Made by a program: the position numbers and the translations under genes
The notes under the pieces: model-generated
Databases searched by the model: none
What the model was told of the DNA's origin: nothing
What the model saw: the letters and a program-made list of their open reading frames with translations, nothing else
Shown: positions 20,549 through 28,693 of the stretch, piece after piece
Layout of the letters: each line of letters begins with the position of its first letter
Numbering within the stretch: position 1 is the stretch's first letter
NCBI GenBank assembly: GCA_016219015.1
Contig: JACRCL010000016.1
Coordinates: forward strand, 1-64,000
Length of the DNA stretch: 64,000 nucleotides
Direction of reading: 5' to 3'
From: Deltaproteobacteria bacterium
GTDB lineage: Bacteria > Desulfobacterota > GWC2-55-46

Positions 20549-20579
20549 ATTTTTACCGGCTGCCGGCTGGTTTGGCGCC

Positions 20580-21347
20580 TCAGGCCCTCCGGTGGAAACT
20601 TCGCGCCTGTGACTTCATCCGCCAGATGAATTTGAGGTACTGGTTTATGTTCTTTACCACCTTCATCTTGCTCGGCCCGGCCTTTGTCTCGTAATGGAGC
20701 TCGCAGGGTATCTCGGCGACCCTGAGCCTGTCCCCGAAGTATATCCGGGCCTTCACAAGCAGCTCGGTATTGCTGGTAAAGCCCGTGGTCTCTATGAGCT
20801 TGTCCTTGTAGAACGAGGATAGCTCCTTGAGGACCCTGGCGCTGTACGCCCTGTGGAATATGGTGAAGTCCCGGGCCTCCTTTTCGTTGAAGATGAAAGG
20901 GACCACGTACCTGGCCGCGTAGCTCAGGAAATTCCTGTAAAAAGGCACGCCGTAGATCTTGCTCCCCGGCCTGAAGCGGGAGGCTATGACGATGTCCTTG
21001 CCTCCGTTAACGACCATCTCGGCCATCCTCGGGATGAGCTTGACGTCGTGGGTGCCGTCGGCGTCCATCGTAAAGACGATATCGTCGTCCCTGGCGGACG
21101 AGAGCGCCGCCTTGAAGCCGGTCCTGAATGCCTCGTGGACGCCCCTGTTCACCTTGTGGTCAAGGATGGTCAGCGGCATCGAGCCGAGGAGCCTGTTCGC
21201 CACCTTTACTGTATTATCGGTGCTCCCGTCGTTCACGAGGAGCACGCGGTAGGGGATGCGCGCGCCGGTCAGGATAGACCTGATGTCTTTGAGGAGGTCG
21301 CCTATCTTGCCTTCTTCGTTGAAGGAGGGGAGGATGATGTAGACCAT
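20580..21347 (-). CDS. Family 2 glycosyltransferase
   Basis: MVYIILPSFNEEGKIGDLLKDI..LVNDGSTDNT; ORF track start (21416) lies inside repeat A, so the internal Met is preferred. Confidence 0.82.
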   Translation of the reverse strand: MVYIILPSFNEEGKIGDLLKDIRSILTGARIPYRVLLVNDGSTDNTVKVANRLLGSMPLTILDHKVNRGVHEAFRTGFKAALSSARDDDIVFTMDADGTHDVKLIPRMAEMVVNGGKDIVIASRFRPGSKIYGVPFYRNFLSYAARYVVPFIFNEKEARDFTIFHRAYSARVLKELSSFYKDKLIETTGFTSNTELLVKARIYFGDRLRVAEIPCELHYETKAGPSKMKVVKNINQYLKFIWRMKSQARSFHRRA

Positions 21348-21368
21348 CTGTTCTTCCGGGCCTCTAAC

Positions 21369-21491
21369 AGGCAGCTGAAAAAGTCCATCTGCTTCGTTGG
21401 CATCAAAGCTCGTCATTGCGACGTACGAAAAAAGTACGTCTCATTCCTAAGCTTCTCGACGCCTCGATCTGGAGCTTTTTGAGCAGCCTGA
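21369..21491 (-). repeat. Repeat A copy 2 (reverse orientation)
   Basis: ggcagctgaaaaagtccatctgcttcg...gatctggagctttttgagcagcct. Confidence 0.85.
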
Positions 21492-21492
21492 A

Positions 21493-21585
21493 AACGCATA
21501 GCGAGCGCATGAGCGAGCGAATCGAAATCGAATCTTTCCTTATGTGTCGAAGATTCCCCGCAGAAAAGCTGCGGGGAGATTCAAC
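21493..21585 (-). repeat. Repeat B copy
   Basis: acgcatagcgagcgcatgagcgagcgaatcgaaatcg...cttatgtgtcgaagattccccgcagaaaagctgcggggagattcaac. Confidence 0.8.
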
Positions 21586-21608
21586 AAATTCTGAGTTTTT
21601 GCAACCTG

Positions 21609-22565
21609 CTAAACCTGCTCCGGAGCAGGTTTAAGGTAGACGCCCTTCATCCATTCCACGGTGCGGCTTATCCCGTCTTCAAGGGTTATGACCGGCTTAT
21701 GCTTCAAGTCCCGGATCGCCTTCGAGCAGTCGATCCTCTTATCTTTGGTCGTAAACGGCTCGCCGTTCTCGATGTAATTGACGATAGAATCGTCCCGCCC
21801 GACGTTTTTAAGTATCAGGTCGGAGAGGTATTTGATGTCGTGGTACTCGGTGCCGCCTATGTTGTAGACCTCCCCCGGCTTGAAGTTGTCGATGATATTG
21901 CCGAGCGTCCTTACGGTATCCGTCACATAGGACGAGGTCCTGTGGTGGCCGAGGAAGACCTTGTACGGGAGGCCGAAAAGGGCGTGGTAGATAAAGAGGC
22001 AGACTACGCTCCTGTAGGGGCTGTAGTGCTCGCCGGGGCCGTACGTGTTGAAAAGACGCACCCTGACGGACTCGGTCTTGTGCATCGCGGCCGAGTTCAT
22101 TATCTGCATCTCGTTCACCCACTTGGTCATGGCGTAGTCGTTGAACTGCCGTATCTCGTATTTGTCCATGACGTCCTCGGACATGACCCCGTCGTAGTCG
22201 CCGTAGACCTCCGAGGAGCTGAAGTGTATGAGGCGGTAGCCGAGCTGCTCCTGGAGCCTTATGAGGTTCTTAGTGCCCACGCAGTTCGTGTACCAGAGGT
22301 TCTCGAAGTAGTCCTCCCCGTTCCACCTGCCGAACTCGGCGGCGAGGTTGTATACGTAATCGAACTTGTTTTTCTTGAATATCTCGGAGAGCTGGCGGAA
22401 CTGCGCTATGTCGCACCTGAAGTACTTCTGCGAGTGGTGGTGCAGGAGGTCGCAGACCCAGACGTCGTTGCCTTTCCTTTCAAGCTCTTTCACGAGCACA
22501 TGGCCGACTGTGCCCAGACCGCCTGTAACGAGTATCTTCTTCATAGACCTCCTCAAACCGGCCAC
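21609..22565 (-). CDS. NAD-dependent epimerase/dehydratase (extended SDR)
   Basis: ILVTGGLGTVGHVLVKEL; YxxxK-type DYAMTKWVNE; true start probably the internal Met (MKKILVTGG). Confidence 0.85.
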   Translation of the reverse strand: MAGLRRSMKKILVTGGLGTVGHVLVKELERKGNDVWVCDLLHHHSQKYFRCDIAQFRQLSEIFKKNKFDYVYNLAAEFGRWNGEDYFENLWYTNCVGTKNLIRLQEQLGYRLIHFSSSEVYGDYDGVMSEDVMDKYEIRQFNDYAMTKWVNEMQIMNSAAMHKTESVRVRLFNTYGPGEHYSPYRSVVCLFIYHALFGLPYKVFLGHHRTSSYVTDTVRTLGNIIDNFKPGEVYNIGGTEYHDIKYLSDLILKNVGRDDSIVNYIENGEPFTTKDKRIDCSKAIRDLKHKPVITLEDGISRTVEWMKGVYLKPAPEQV

Positions 22566-22830
22566 GTCGAAAAAGCCCCGGTGTCATGTAACTATTAAAT
22601 TTTTCTGGAAAATCTTACCATAAGGGCCGATAATTAATCAACCCTTTTTTCCTTTGGAAATGGAGGTTTTGAGGGATTCATTCTCTTTTATGGCTTATAT
22701 TCCGGCCTGACGCGCTCTTATAAAAAGGCCTTTTTGCGCGCTGCCGCGCCGGGCGGTTCAATTTCAAGGCAAGGGGAAGGAAGAAATTGGTTTTTTCTGA
22801 AATATATCGAAGAGTTTTAGCCTGAGGGGG

Positions 22831-23094
22831 TTATTTCAAGAAGTGCAGTCCTACGAGGTGTTTGCCGGCCTCCTCCTTCGCCCACTGCACCCGTGCTAAA
22901 AAAGAGACCTGCTCGCCGCTGTCCTTGAGGTCGAGGACGAAGGATATTATACTTCCGGGCTTCAGCTCCTTTGTGGTCCTTATGCGGGCGCCTTCGGCGC
23001 TTATGTCAAGGACCTCGGTGTCGGCCCCTGTCTTAACGATATCCTCGACAGAGATGCCCGGAAGCTCCATCCTTAAAAAGCTCCTTTTTTTCAT
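22831..23094 (-). CDS. PilZ domain protein
   Basis: RSFLRMELPGISVE..LDISAEGARIRTT..LKPGSIISFVLDL..AKEEAGKHLVGLHF. Confidence 0.75.
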   Translation of the reverse strand: MKKRSFLRMELPGISVEDIVKTGADTEVLDISAEGARIRTTKELKPGSIISFVLDLKDSGEQVSFLARVQWAKEEAGKHLVGLHFLK

Positions 23095-23262
23095 CTAACG
23101 CCCCCACTCAGGATTTTTTCAAAGCATATTTTAAAAGGCCCAAAAAGTCAATACACGCACCGGTCAAAACGGGCGTGGCGTTCCTTGACAGGGGGTACTT
23201 AATTACTGTAAGTTGATGGAGGCACCCTTTACATTTTAACGTGGAATCGTGGAATCAAGGAT

Positions 23263-23739
23263 TTGGAGACGGCTCAAGATATATTTTTCATGAAGGAGGC
23301 TTTAAGGCAGGCTCGATTGGCCCTTAAAAGAGGCGAGGTGCCTGTCGGGGCCGTTATAGCCCATAAAGGGGAGGTCGTCTCAAGGGGCTATAACAGGAAA
23401 GAGGCTGACAAGGACCCGAGCGCCCACGCCGAGATGATAGCCATAAGGAGGGCCGCCAAAAGGCTCAAGACCTGGCGCCTCAGCGACACGACCCTATATG
23501 TGACGCTCGAGCCCTGCGCCATGTGCATGGGGGCGATCATACAGGCGCGGATACCGAGGCTTGTCTTCGGGACCTTCGACCCCAAGGCAGGGGCTTGCGG
23601 GTCCGTATTCGACCTTTCCGCCGACAAGAGGCTCAACCACAGGGTGAAAGTATCGTCGGGGGTCCTCGAAGACGAGGCAATGGCGCTCCTCAAGGACTTC
23701 TTTAAAGGACTGAGGGGCCGGAGAAAAGGCCGGGGGTAG
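23263..23739 (+). CDS. tadA: tRNA-specific adenosine deaminase
   Basis: FMKEALRQARLALKRGEVPVGAVI, HAEMIAIRRA, TLEPCAMCMGAIIQARI. Confidence 0.92.
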   Translation: METAQDIFFMKEALRQARLALKRGEVPVGAVIAHKGEVVSRGYNRKEADKDPSAHAEMIAIRRAAKRLKTWRLSDTTLYVTLEPCAMCMGAIIQARIPRLVFGTFDPKAGACGSVFDLSADKRLNHRVKVSSGVLEDEAMALLKDFFKGLRGRRKGRG

Positions 23740-23808
23740 AAGTTTTTCCTGCGGCAGGCGTTTTTCCCTGTATAATTAAAATTAAAAACAGATCGGGGGT
23801 ACTTTCAA

Positions 23809-25251
23809 ATGACAGGCGTGCCGGATTCGATCTTCCGCGAATACGATATAAGGGGTACGGGTAAAGAGCTGACCCCTGAGATAGCCGAGCTGCTCGGCAG
23901 GGCGTACGCCATCTACATAAAAAAGCACGGGCTCAACCCCGGCCCTGATTTCAAGGTCTCGATCGGCAGGGACGTGAGGCTCACCTCTGACGGGCTCTTC
24001 GAGGGGCTTAAAAAGGGCCTGCTCTCCAGCGGCATAAATATCATAGACATAGGCACGTGCCCGACCCCCTTGCAGTACTTTTCCATGCACACGCTGCCCG
24101 TAAAGGGCGGGGTGATGATAACCGGCAGCCACAACCCGCCTGAGTATAACGGCTTCAAGGTGAGCGTGGGCAAGGAGACGATCTACGGGGAGGAGATACA
24201 GAGGCTTAAGAGGATAATAAACGAAGAGGTCATCGGAAAGCCCCTGCCCAAAATCGAGGCCGGTAAAGTCGAGAAGGCCGACATAATCTCAAGGTATGTC
24301 GATTATGTCGCCGGGAACATAAAGCTCCCGAAGTTGAAGAGGCCTTTAAAGGTAGTCCTCGACTCGGGCAACGGCACCGCCGGGCCTGTCGCGATCCAGC
24401 TCGTGAAAAGGCTTGGGTGCGAGGTGATAGACCTTTTCTCCGAGCCTGACGGCAGGTTCCCGAACCACCACCCGGACCCCACCGTGCCCGCGAACATAAA
24501 GGACCTTATCGATACCGTAAAAAGGGAGAGGGCGGACTTCGGGGTCGCCTATGACGGGGACGCCGACAGGATAGGGGTCGTCGATGAGAAGGGCGGGATA
24601 ATCTGGGGCGACAAGCTCATGATAATATTCTCAAGGGCGATACTGGAGGTGACCCCCGGCGTTACGGTCGTAGGCGAGGTCAAAAGCTCCCAGGTCATGT
24701 ACGACGAGATAGCTAAGGCGGGCGGCAAGCCCGTCATGTGGAAGACGGGACATTCGCTCATAAAGGCCAAGATGAAGGAGCTCGGGGCATTGATGGCCGG
24801 GGAGATGAGCGGCCACATATTCTTCGCGGACAGGTGGTTCGGGTTCGACGACGCGATATATTCCTCATGCAGGCTCATGGAGATAACGGCTGAGAAGCTG
24901 GCGAAAGACGGCCAATTCGTCTTCTCAAGCCTGCTCTCCGGGCTGCCCCGGACGATAGTAACGCCTGAGATAAGGATAGACTGCCCGGACGACGTGAAGT
25001 TCGCGGTCATAGACAGGCTCGACGAGGCGATAGGCAAGGGGACAAAGGAGTTCAAGGTAAAGGACATAATCAAGATAGACGGCCTCAGGGTCAACTTTGA
25101 GGGGGGTTGGGCCCTTGTGAGGGCGTCGAACACCCAGCCCGTGCTTGTGCTCCGCTTCGAGGCGGAAAACGAAAAGCTCCTCGAACAGGCCAAGGGCTTC
25201 ATAAAAGAGAGGCTGCAACTGGTAAGGCCGGGTTCGGCCTTGAACTTCTGA
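23809..25251 (+). CDS. manB: Phosphomannomutase/phosphoglucomutase
   Basis: IFREYDIRGTG, GVMITGSHNPPEYNGFK, DGDADRIGVVDEKG, RASNTQPVLVLRFEA. Confidence 0.9.
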   Translation: MTGVPDSIFREYDIRGTGKELTPEIAELLGRAYAIYIKKHGLNPGPDFKVSIGRDVRLTSDGLFEGLKKGLLSSGINIIDIGTCPTPLQYFSMHTLPVKGGVMITGSHNPPEYNGFKVSVGKETIYGEEIQRLKRIINEEVIGKPLPKIEAGKVEKADIISRYVDYVAGNIKLPKLKRPLKVVLDSGNGTAGPVAIQLVKRLGCEVIDLFSEPDGRFPNHHPDPTVPANIKDLIDTVKRERADFGVAYDGDADRIGVVDEKGGIIWGDKLMIIFSRAILEVTPGVTVVGEVKSSQVMYDEIAKAGGKPVMWKTGHSLIKAKMKELGALMAGEMSGHIFFADRWFGFDDAIYSSCRLMEITAEKLAKDGQFVFSSLLSGLPRTIVTPEIRIDCPDDVKFAVIDRLDEAIGKGTKEFKVKDIIKIDGLRVNFEGGWALVRASNTQPVLVLRFEAENEKLLEQAKGFIKERLQLVRPGSALNF

Positions 25252-25280
25252 GCCGCTTATCACTCCTGTCAAAAAATGGA

Positions 25281-25308
25281 ACGGGGCCTGCAGGCCCCGT
25301 TTTTTTAT
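25281..25308 (+). terminator. Rho-independent terminator
   Basis: acggggcctgcaggccccgttttttt. Confidence 0.85.
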
Positions 25309-25385
25309 TTCTTGTCACGCAAAAAAGCTGAACCTCTCAAACTCGGCTATAATAATAATGAACTTTAAGACCAAAGGAGGTACCT

Positions 25386-25802
25386 ATGGCAGACCTCGTC
25401 AGAAAGATAGCTTACTTCAAGGCAACGGCCCCGAACAGGCCGGGCGAAGGGGCGAAGGCCCTCGGCGCGTTGAAGGACGAAGGCGTTAACCTGCTCGCCT
25501 TCACCGGGTTCCCCCGGGCAGGGCGGGCGCAGCTCGATTTCATCCCCGAGGACGCGGCCGCTTTCAAAAGGGCCGCGAAAAAGGCGGGTCTCAGGCTGAG
25601 CGCGCAGAAGACCGGCTTTCTCATCCAGGGGGACGACAGGCCCGGGGCCGTGGCCGATATAACCGCAAGGCTCGCGGGGGCCGGGGTCAATGTAATCGCC
25701 ATGGACGCGGTCGCGGCAGGGGGCGGGAGGTACGGGGCGATACTCTGGGTCAAGCCCGCGGACGTGGCAAAGACCGCAAAGGCGCTCGGAGCGGTAAAGT
25801 AG
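25386..25802 (+). CDS. ACT domain-containing protein
   Basis: Two ACT-like repeats (KATAPNRPGEGAKALGALKDEGVNLLAF; GDDRPGAVADITARLAGAGVNVIAMDAV). Confidence 0.75.
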   Translation: MADLVRKIAYFKATAPNRPGEGAKALGALKDEGVNLLAFTGFPRAGRAQLDFIPEDAAAFKRAAKKAGLRLSAQKTGFLIQGDDRPGAVADITARLAGAGVNVIAMDAVAAGGGRYGAILWVKPADVAKTAKALGAVK

Positions 25803-25860
25803 CGGGTATTTTTGAAATCTCTTGACGGCCGGAGTTGACTTGATATAAACTCGCTGAATA

Positions 25861-26200
25861 ATCAGGCGGCCTGAGAGGGCCTTAAAAGGGAAGAACGGTG
25901 CGATACCGTCGCGGACCCGCCGCTGTAACCGGGGACGAAAACCGCAAACGCCACTGTCCGATAAACTCGGAATTTTGTTCAGGCTGCTCAAAATCGAGTC
26001 CGCGAGGCGTCGAGAAGCTTAGGAATGAGGCGTACTCTTTTGTACGTCGCAAAGACGAGCGACGAAGACAACAAAGCAGATGGACTTTTTCAGCAGCCTG
26101 CTAAAGGGAAGGCGCGGTGAGTAGACCGATCCGGGAGCCAGAAGACCTGCCTGAAATGCGGGACCCTTAAAAGGGTCTTATCCGCAGAAGACTTCTCGCG
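25861..26200 (+). ncRNA. Cobalamin riboswitch, interrupted by repeat A
   Basis: AAGGGAAGAACGGTGCGATACCGTCGCGGACCCGCCGCTGTAACCGGGGACGAAAACCGCAAACGCCACTG ... GGGAAGGCGCGGTGAGTAGACCGATCCGGGAGCCAGAAGACCTGCCTGA (B12 box); the ~124-nt repeat lies between the halves. Confidence 0.9.
25981..26104 (+). repeat. Repeat A copy 3, inside the cobalamin riboswitch
   Basis: aggctgctcaaaatcgagtccgcgaggcgtcgagaagcttagg...gcagatggactttttcagcagcctgcta. Confidence 0.88.
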
Positions 26201-26272
26201 GTCTGGAAGGTCTTTCCCCGAAGGGCAAAACCCCTTTGGGATAATGCTTGAGGGTCAAGGAAACAGGGTGCA

Positions 26273-26311
26273 ATCCTCAGGGCTTTTAAAGCTCTGAGGA
26301 TTTTTTATTTT
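26273..26311 (+). terminator. Probable riboswitch expression-platform terminator
   Basis: aatcctcagggcttttaaagctctgaggattttttatttt. Confidence 0.8.
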
Positions 26312-26342
26312 GACAGGTTGCTGAAAAACTCAAAATCACGTT

Positions 26343-26470
26343 CAGGCTGCTCAAAAAGTCCCAAGATGCAAGGAGTCGAAAAATGAGGAATGAGACGTAC
26401 TCATCTCGTACGTCGCAATGACGAATTTTGAAGACGACACAGCAGATTGGGCTTTTTCAGCAGCCTGCTA
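26343..26470 (+). repeat. Repeat A copy 4
   Basis: caggctgctcaaaaagtcccaagatgcaagg...gggctttttcagcagcctgcta. Confidence 0.85.
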
Positions 26471-26480
26471 AGGGGGATTT

Positions 26481-27782
26481 ATGACTCAGGTCGAATCCGC
26501 AAGGAAGGGCATCATAACAAAAGAGATGGAGGAGGTCGCCCGGAGCGAGAACGCGAGCGCCGACCGCATAAGGGAACTGATAGCCGAAGGCAAGATAGTG
26601 ATCCCGAACAACATTAACAGGAAGGCGAGGATCGTAGGGATAGGCAAGGGGCTCCGGACAAAGGTCAACGCGAGCATAGGGACATCTTCCGATATCGTCG
26701 ACCTGAAGGCCGAGGTCGAGAAGGCAAAAGCCGCCGAGGATGCAGGGGCAGATACACTTATGGAGCTTTCCGTGGGGGGGGACCTGGACACCATCCGCAA
26801 GGAGGTCCTGCGGTCAACGGGCCTTACCGTGGGCAGCGTGCCGCTCTACCAGGCCTTCAAGGAGGCGATAGAAAAGTACCATGACCCGAACAAACTTACC
26901 GAAGAGCTTCTCTTCGACGTATTGGAGAGGCAGTGCGCGGACGGCATCTCCTTCATGGCCGTCCACTGCGGGATAAACAGGCTTACGATAGAAAGGCTCA
27001 ACAGGCAGGGCTACCGTTACGGAGGGCTGGTCTCAAGGGGAGGCTCCTACATGGTGGGGTGGATGCTCAAGAACAACAGGGAAAACCCCCTGTACGAAAA
27101 TTTCGACCGCGTCGTTTCGATACTCAAAAAGTACGACTGCGTCTTAAGCCTCGGAAATGGCCTGCGCGCCGGGGCCGTGCACGACAGCCTGGACAGGGCC
27201 CAGGTACAGGAGCTCCTCATAAACTGCGAGCTTGCGGAGGCGGGGCTGGAGATGGGGTGCCAGATGATGTGCGAGGGGCCGGGACACCTGCCCCTTGACG
27301 ACATAGAGGCAAATGTGAAGCTCCAGAAGAGGATGAGCAACGACGCCCCTTTCTATGTGCTCGGCCCGCTTACGACCGACATAGCCGCGGGCTATGACCA
27401 CATCTCGGCGGCGATCGGGGCAGCCGAGGCCGCGAGGTACGGGGCGGACCTCATCTGTTACGTGACCCCGGCCGAGCACCTTGCCCTCCCTGACAGGGAC
27501 GACGTGGTCGAAGGCGTAAGGGCGGCAAGGATAGCGGCGCACGCGGGGGATATGGTAAAGCTCGGCAGGAAAGAGCGGGACATGGCGATGTCGAAGGCGC
27601 GGAGGGACTTGAAGTGGGAGGACCAGTACAGGCTGGGCCTATTTGGAGAGCGGGCGTCCGAGATAAGGGCCAGCCGCGCCCCTGAGGAGCCCGCGACCTG
27701 CACGATGTGCGGGAGCTTCTGCGCCCTCGAAAACGTCGGTTCGTATTTCAAGGAGAGCCTCAAGAACGGCGGCAAATCCTGA
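26481..27782 (+). CDS. bzaF: ThiC-family radical SAM enzyme, probably 5-hydroxybenzimidazole synthase (BzaF) rather than thiamin-pathway ThiC
   Basis: 433 aa short-form ThiC homolog (NRKARIVGIGKGLRTKVNASIGTSSD, CEGPGHLPLDDIEANV, C-terminal CTMCGSFC); located behind a cobalamin, not TPP, riboswitch. Confidence 0.75.
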   Translation: MTQVESARKGIITKEMEEVARSENASADRIRELIAEGKIVIPNNINRKARIVGIGKGLRTKVNASIGTSSDIVDLKAEVEKAKAAEDAGADTLMELSVGGDLDTIRKEVLRSTGLTVGSVPLYQAFKEAIEKYHDPNKLTEELLFDVLERQCADGISFMAVHCGINRLTIERLNRQGYRYGGLVSRGGSYMVGWMLKNNRENPLYENFDRVVSILKKYDCVLSLGNGLRAGAVHDSLDRAQVQELLINCELAEAGLEMGCQMMCEGPGHLPLDDIEANVKLQKRMSNDAPFYVLGPLTTDIAAGYDHISAAIGAAEAARYGADLICYVTPAEHLALPDRDDVVEGVRAARIAAHAGDMVKLGRKERDMAMSKARRDLKWEDQYRLGLFGERASEIRASRAPEEPATCTMCGSFCALENVGSYFKESLKNGGKS

Positions 27783-27848
27783 ATCGACTACTGGTGTCTG
27801 CTGAAAAACAGAACCTGGAAGGCCACAAGAGGGGCCTTCCAGGTTATT

Positions 27849-27935
27849 AATCTCCCCGCAGCAAGCAGCGGGGAATCTTCGACACATTAGGAAAAAAATT
27901 CGATTCGCTCGTTCATGCACCGCTATGTGTGTTCA
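27849..27935 (+). repeat. Repeat B copy
   Basis: aatctccccgcagcaagcagcggggaatcttcgacacattagg...gctatgtgtgttca. Confidence 0.75.
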
Positions 27936-28061
27936 GATTCTGAACAAACCCCTTAACTCTCCAACTTGCTAATCTGATTAATAAAATAATTTTCACGTTC
28001 AGGATATGAACAAAAACCGCTTGACGAAATTTTTGGCCTGTGCTATGTTCATTCCATGAAC
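27931..28061 (+). promoter_or_regulatory. Promoter with three GTTCA-N5-TGAAC palindromes (27931-27945, 27997-28011, 28047-28061)
   Basis: TTGACG (28021-28026) - 17 nt - TATGTT (28044-28049); palindromes GTTCAgattcTGAAC, GTTCAggataTGAAC, GTTCAttccaTGAAC. Confidence 0.75.
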
Positions 28062-28682
28062 AATAAGGAAGAGCATCAGGACGGCTACCGTTCTCTTCTT
28101 CTTCTTGACGAGATATCGAAAAACCACGAGCTTACGCAGCGGGACTTAAGCAAAAAGCTCGGGGTTGCTCTCGGCCTTATCAATTCCTACATCAAGAACC
28201 TCGCCTCAAAAGGCTACATAACCGTCTCCACTATCCCCCGCAAAAGATATACATATTACCTGACCCCCAGCGGCTTCGCCGAAAAGACCCGTCTTACTTA
28301 CCAGCACCTCCAGAACTTCACTAACCTCTACAGGGTAGCCCGCAGGGACTTCCATACCCTTTTCAACGACTTGAGGGGCCTAAAGATAAAAAGGGTCGTC
28401 TTCTGCGGTGTGGACGAGGTGACCGAGATAGCCTACCTGTCATTAAAAGAGGCCGAGCTCGAGCTTGCGGGCATTATCGACAAGGCCGAGGCGAAAAGGA
28501 AGTTCTTCGGCTACGAAGTCCTCCCCATCGACAGGCTTGAGGAAATAGATTATGAGATTATAATCATAACGTCGTTTAACGGCGGCGAGGCGCTCAAGAA
28601 GGCGCTCCTTGAGGCCGGGGTGGACGAGCGGCGGATATGCGGAATAAATACCGAGGGGTGGCTCAAGAGGATAGAGGGCTGA
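28056..28682 (+). CDS. Winged-helix transcriptional regulator (EPS-associated MarR-like) fused to a Rossmann-like C-terminal domain
   Basis: LLLDEISKNHELTQRDLSKKLGVALGLINSYIKNLASKGYITV wHTH; RVVFCGVDEVTEIAYLSLKEAELELAGIID...GYEVLPIDRLEEIDYEIIIITS Rossmann-like. Confidence 0.8.
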   Translation: MNNKEEHQDGYRSLLLLDEISKNHELTQRDLSKKLGVALGLINSYIKNLASKGYITVSTIPRKRYTYYLTPSGFAEKTRLTYQHLQNFTNLYRVARRDFHTLFNDLRGLKIKRVVFCGVDEVTEIAYLSLKEAELELAGIIDKAEAKRKFFGYEVLPIDRLEEIDYEIIIITSFNGGEALKKALLEAGVDERRICGINTEGWLKRIEG

Positions 28683-28693
28683 AAGATCATATT

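Noticed and set aside
21699-22598. 299-aa plus-strand ORF
   Set aside because: Antisense to the SDR epimerase; low-complexity V/E/R composition of a shadow frame.
25898-26104. 68-aa ORF over the riboswitch
   Set aside because: Covers riboswitch core and repeat A; non-coding RNA explains the sequence.
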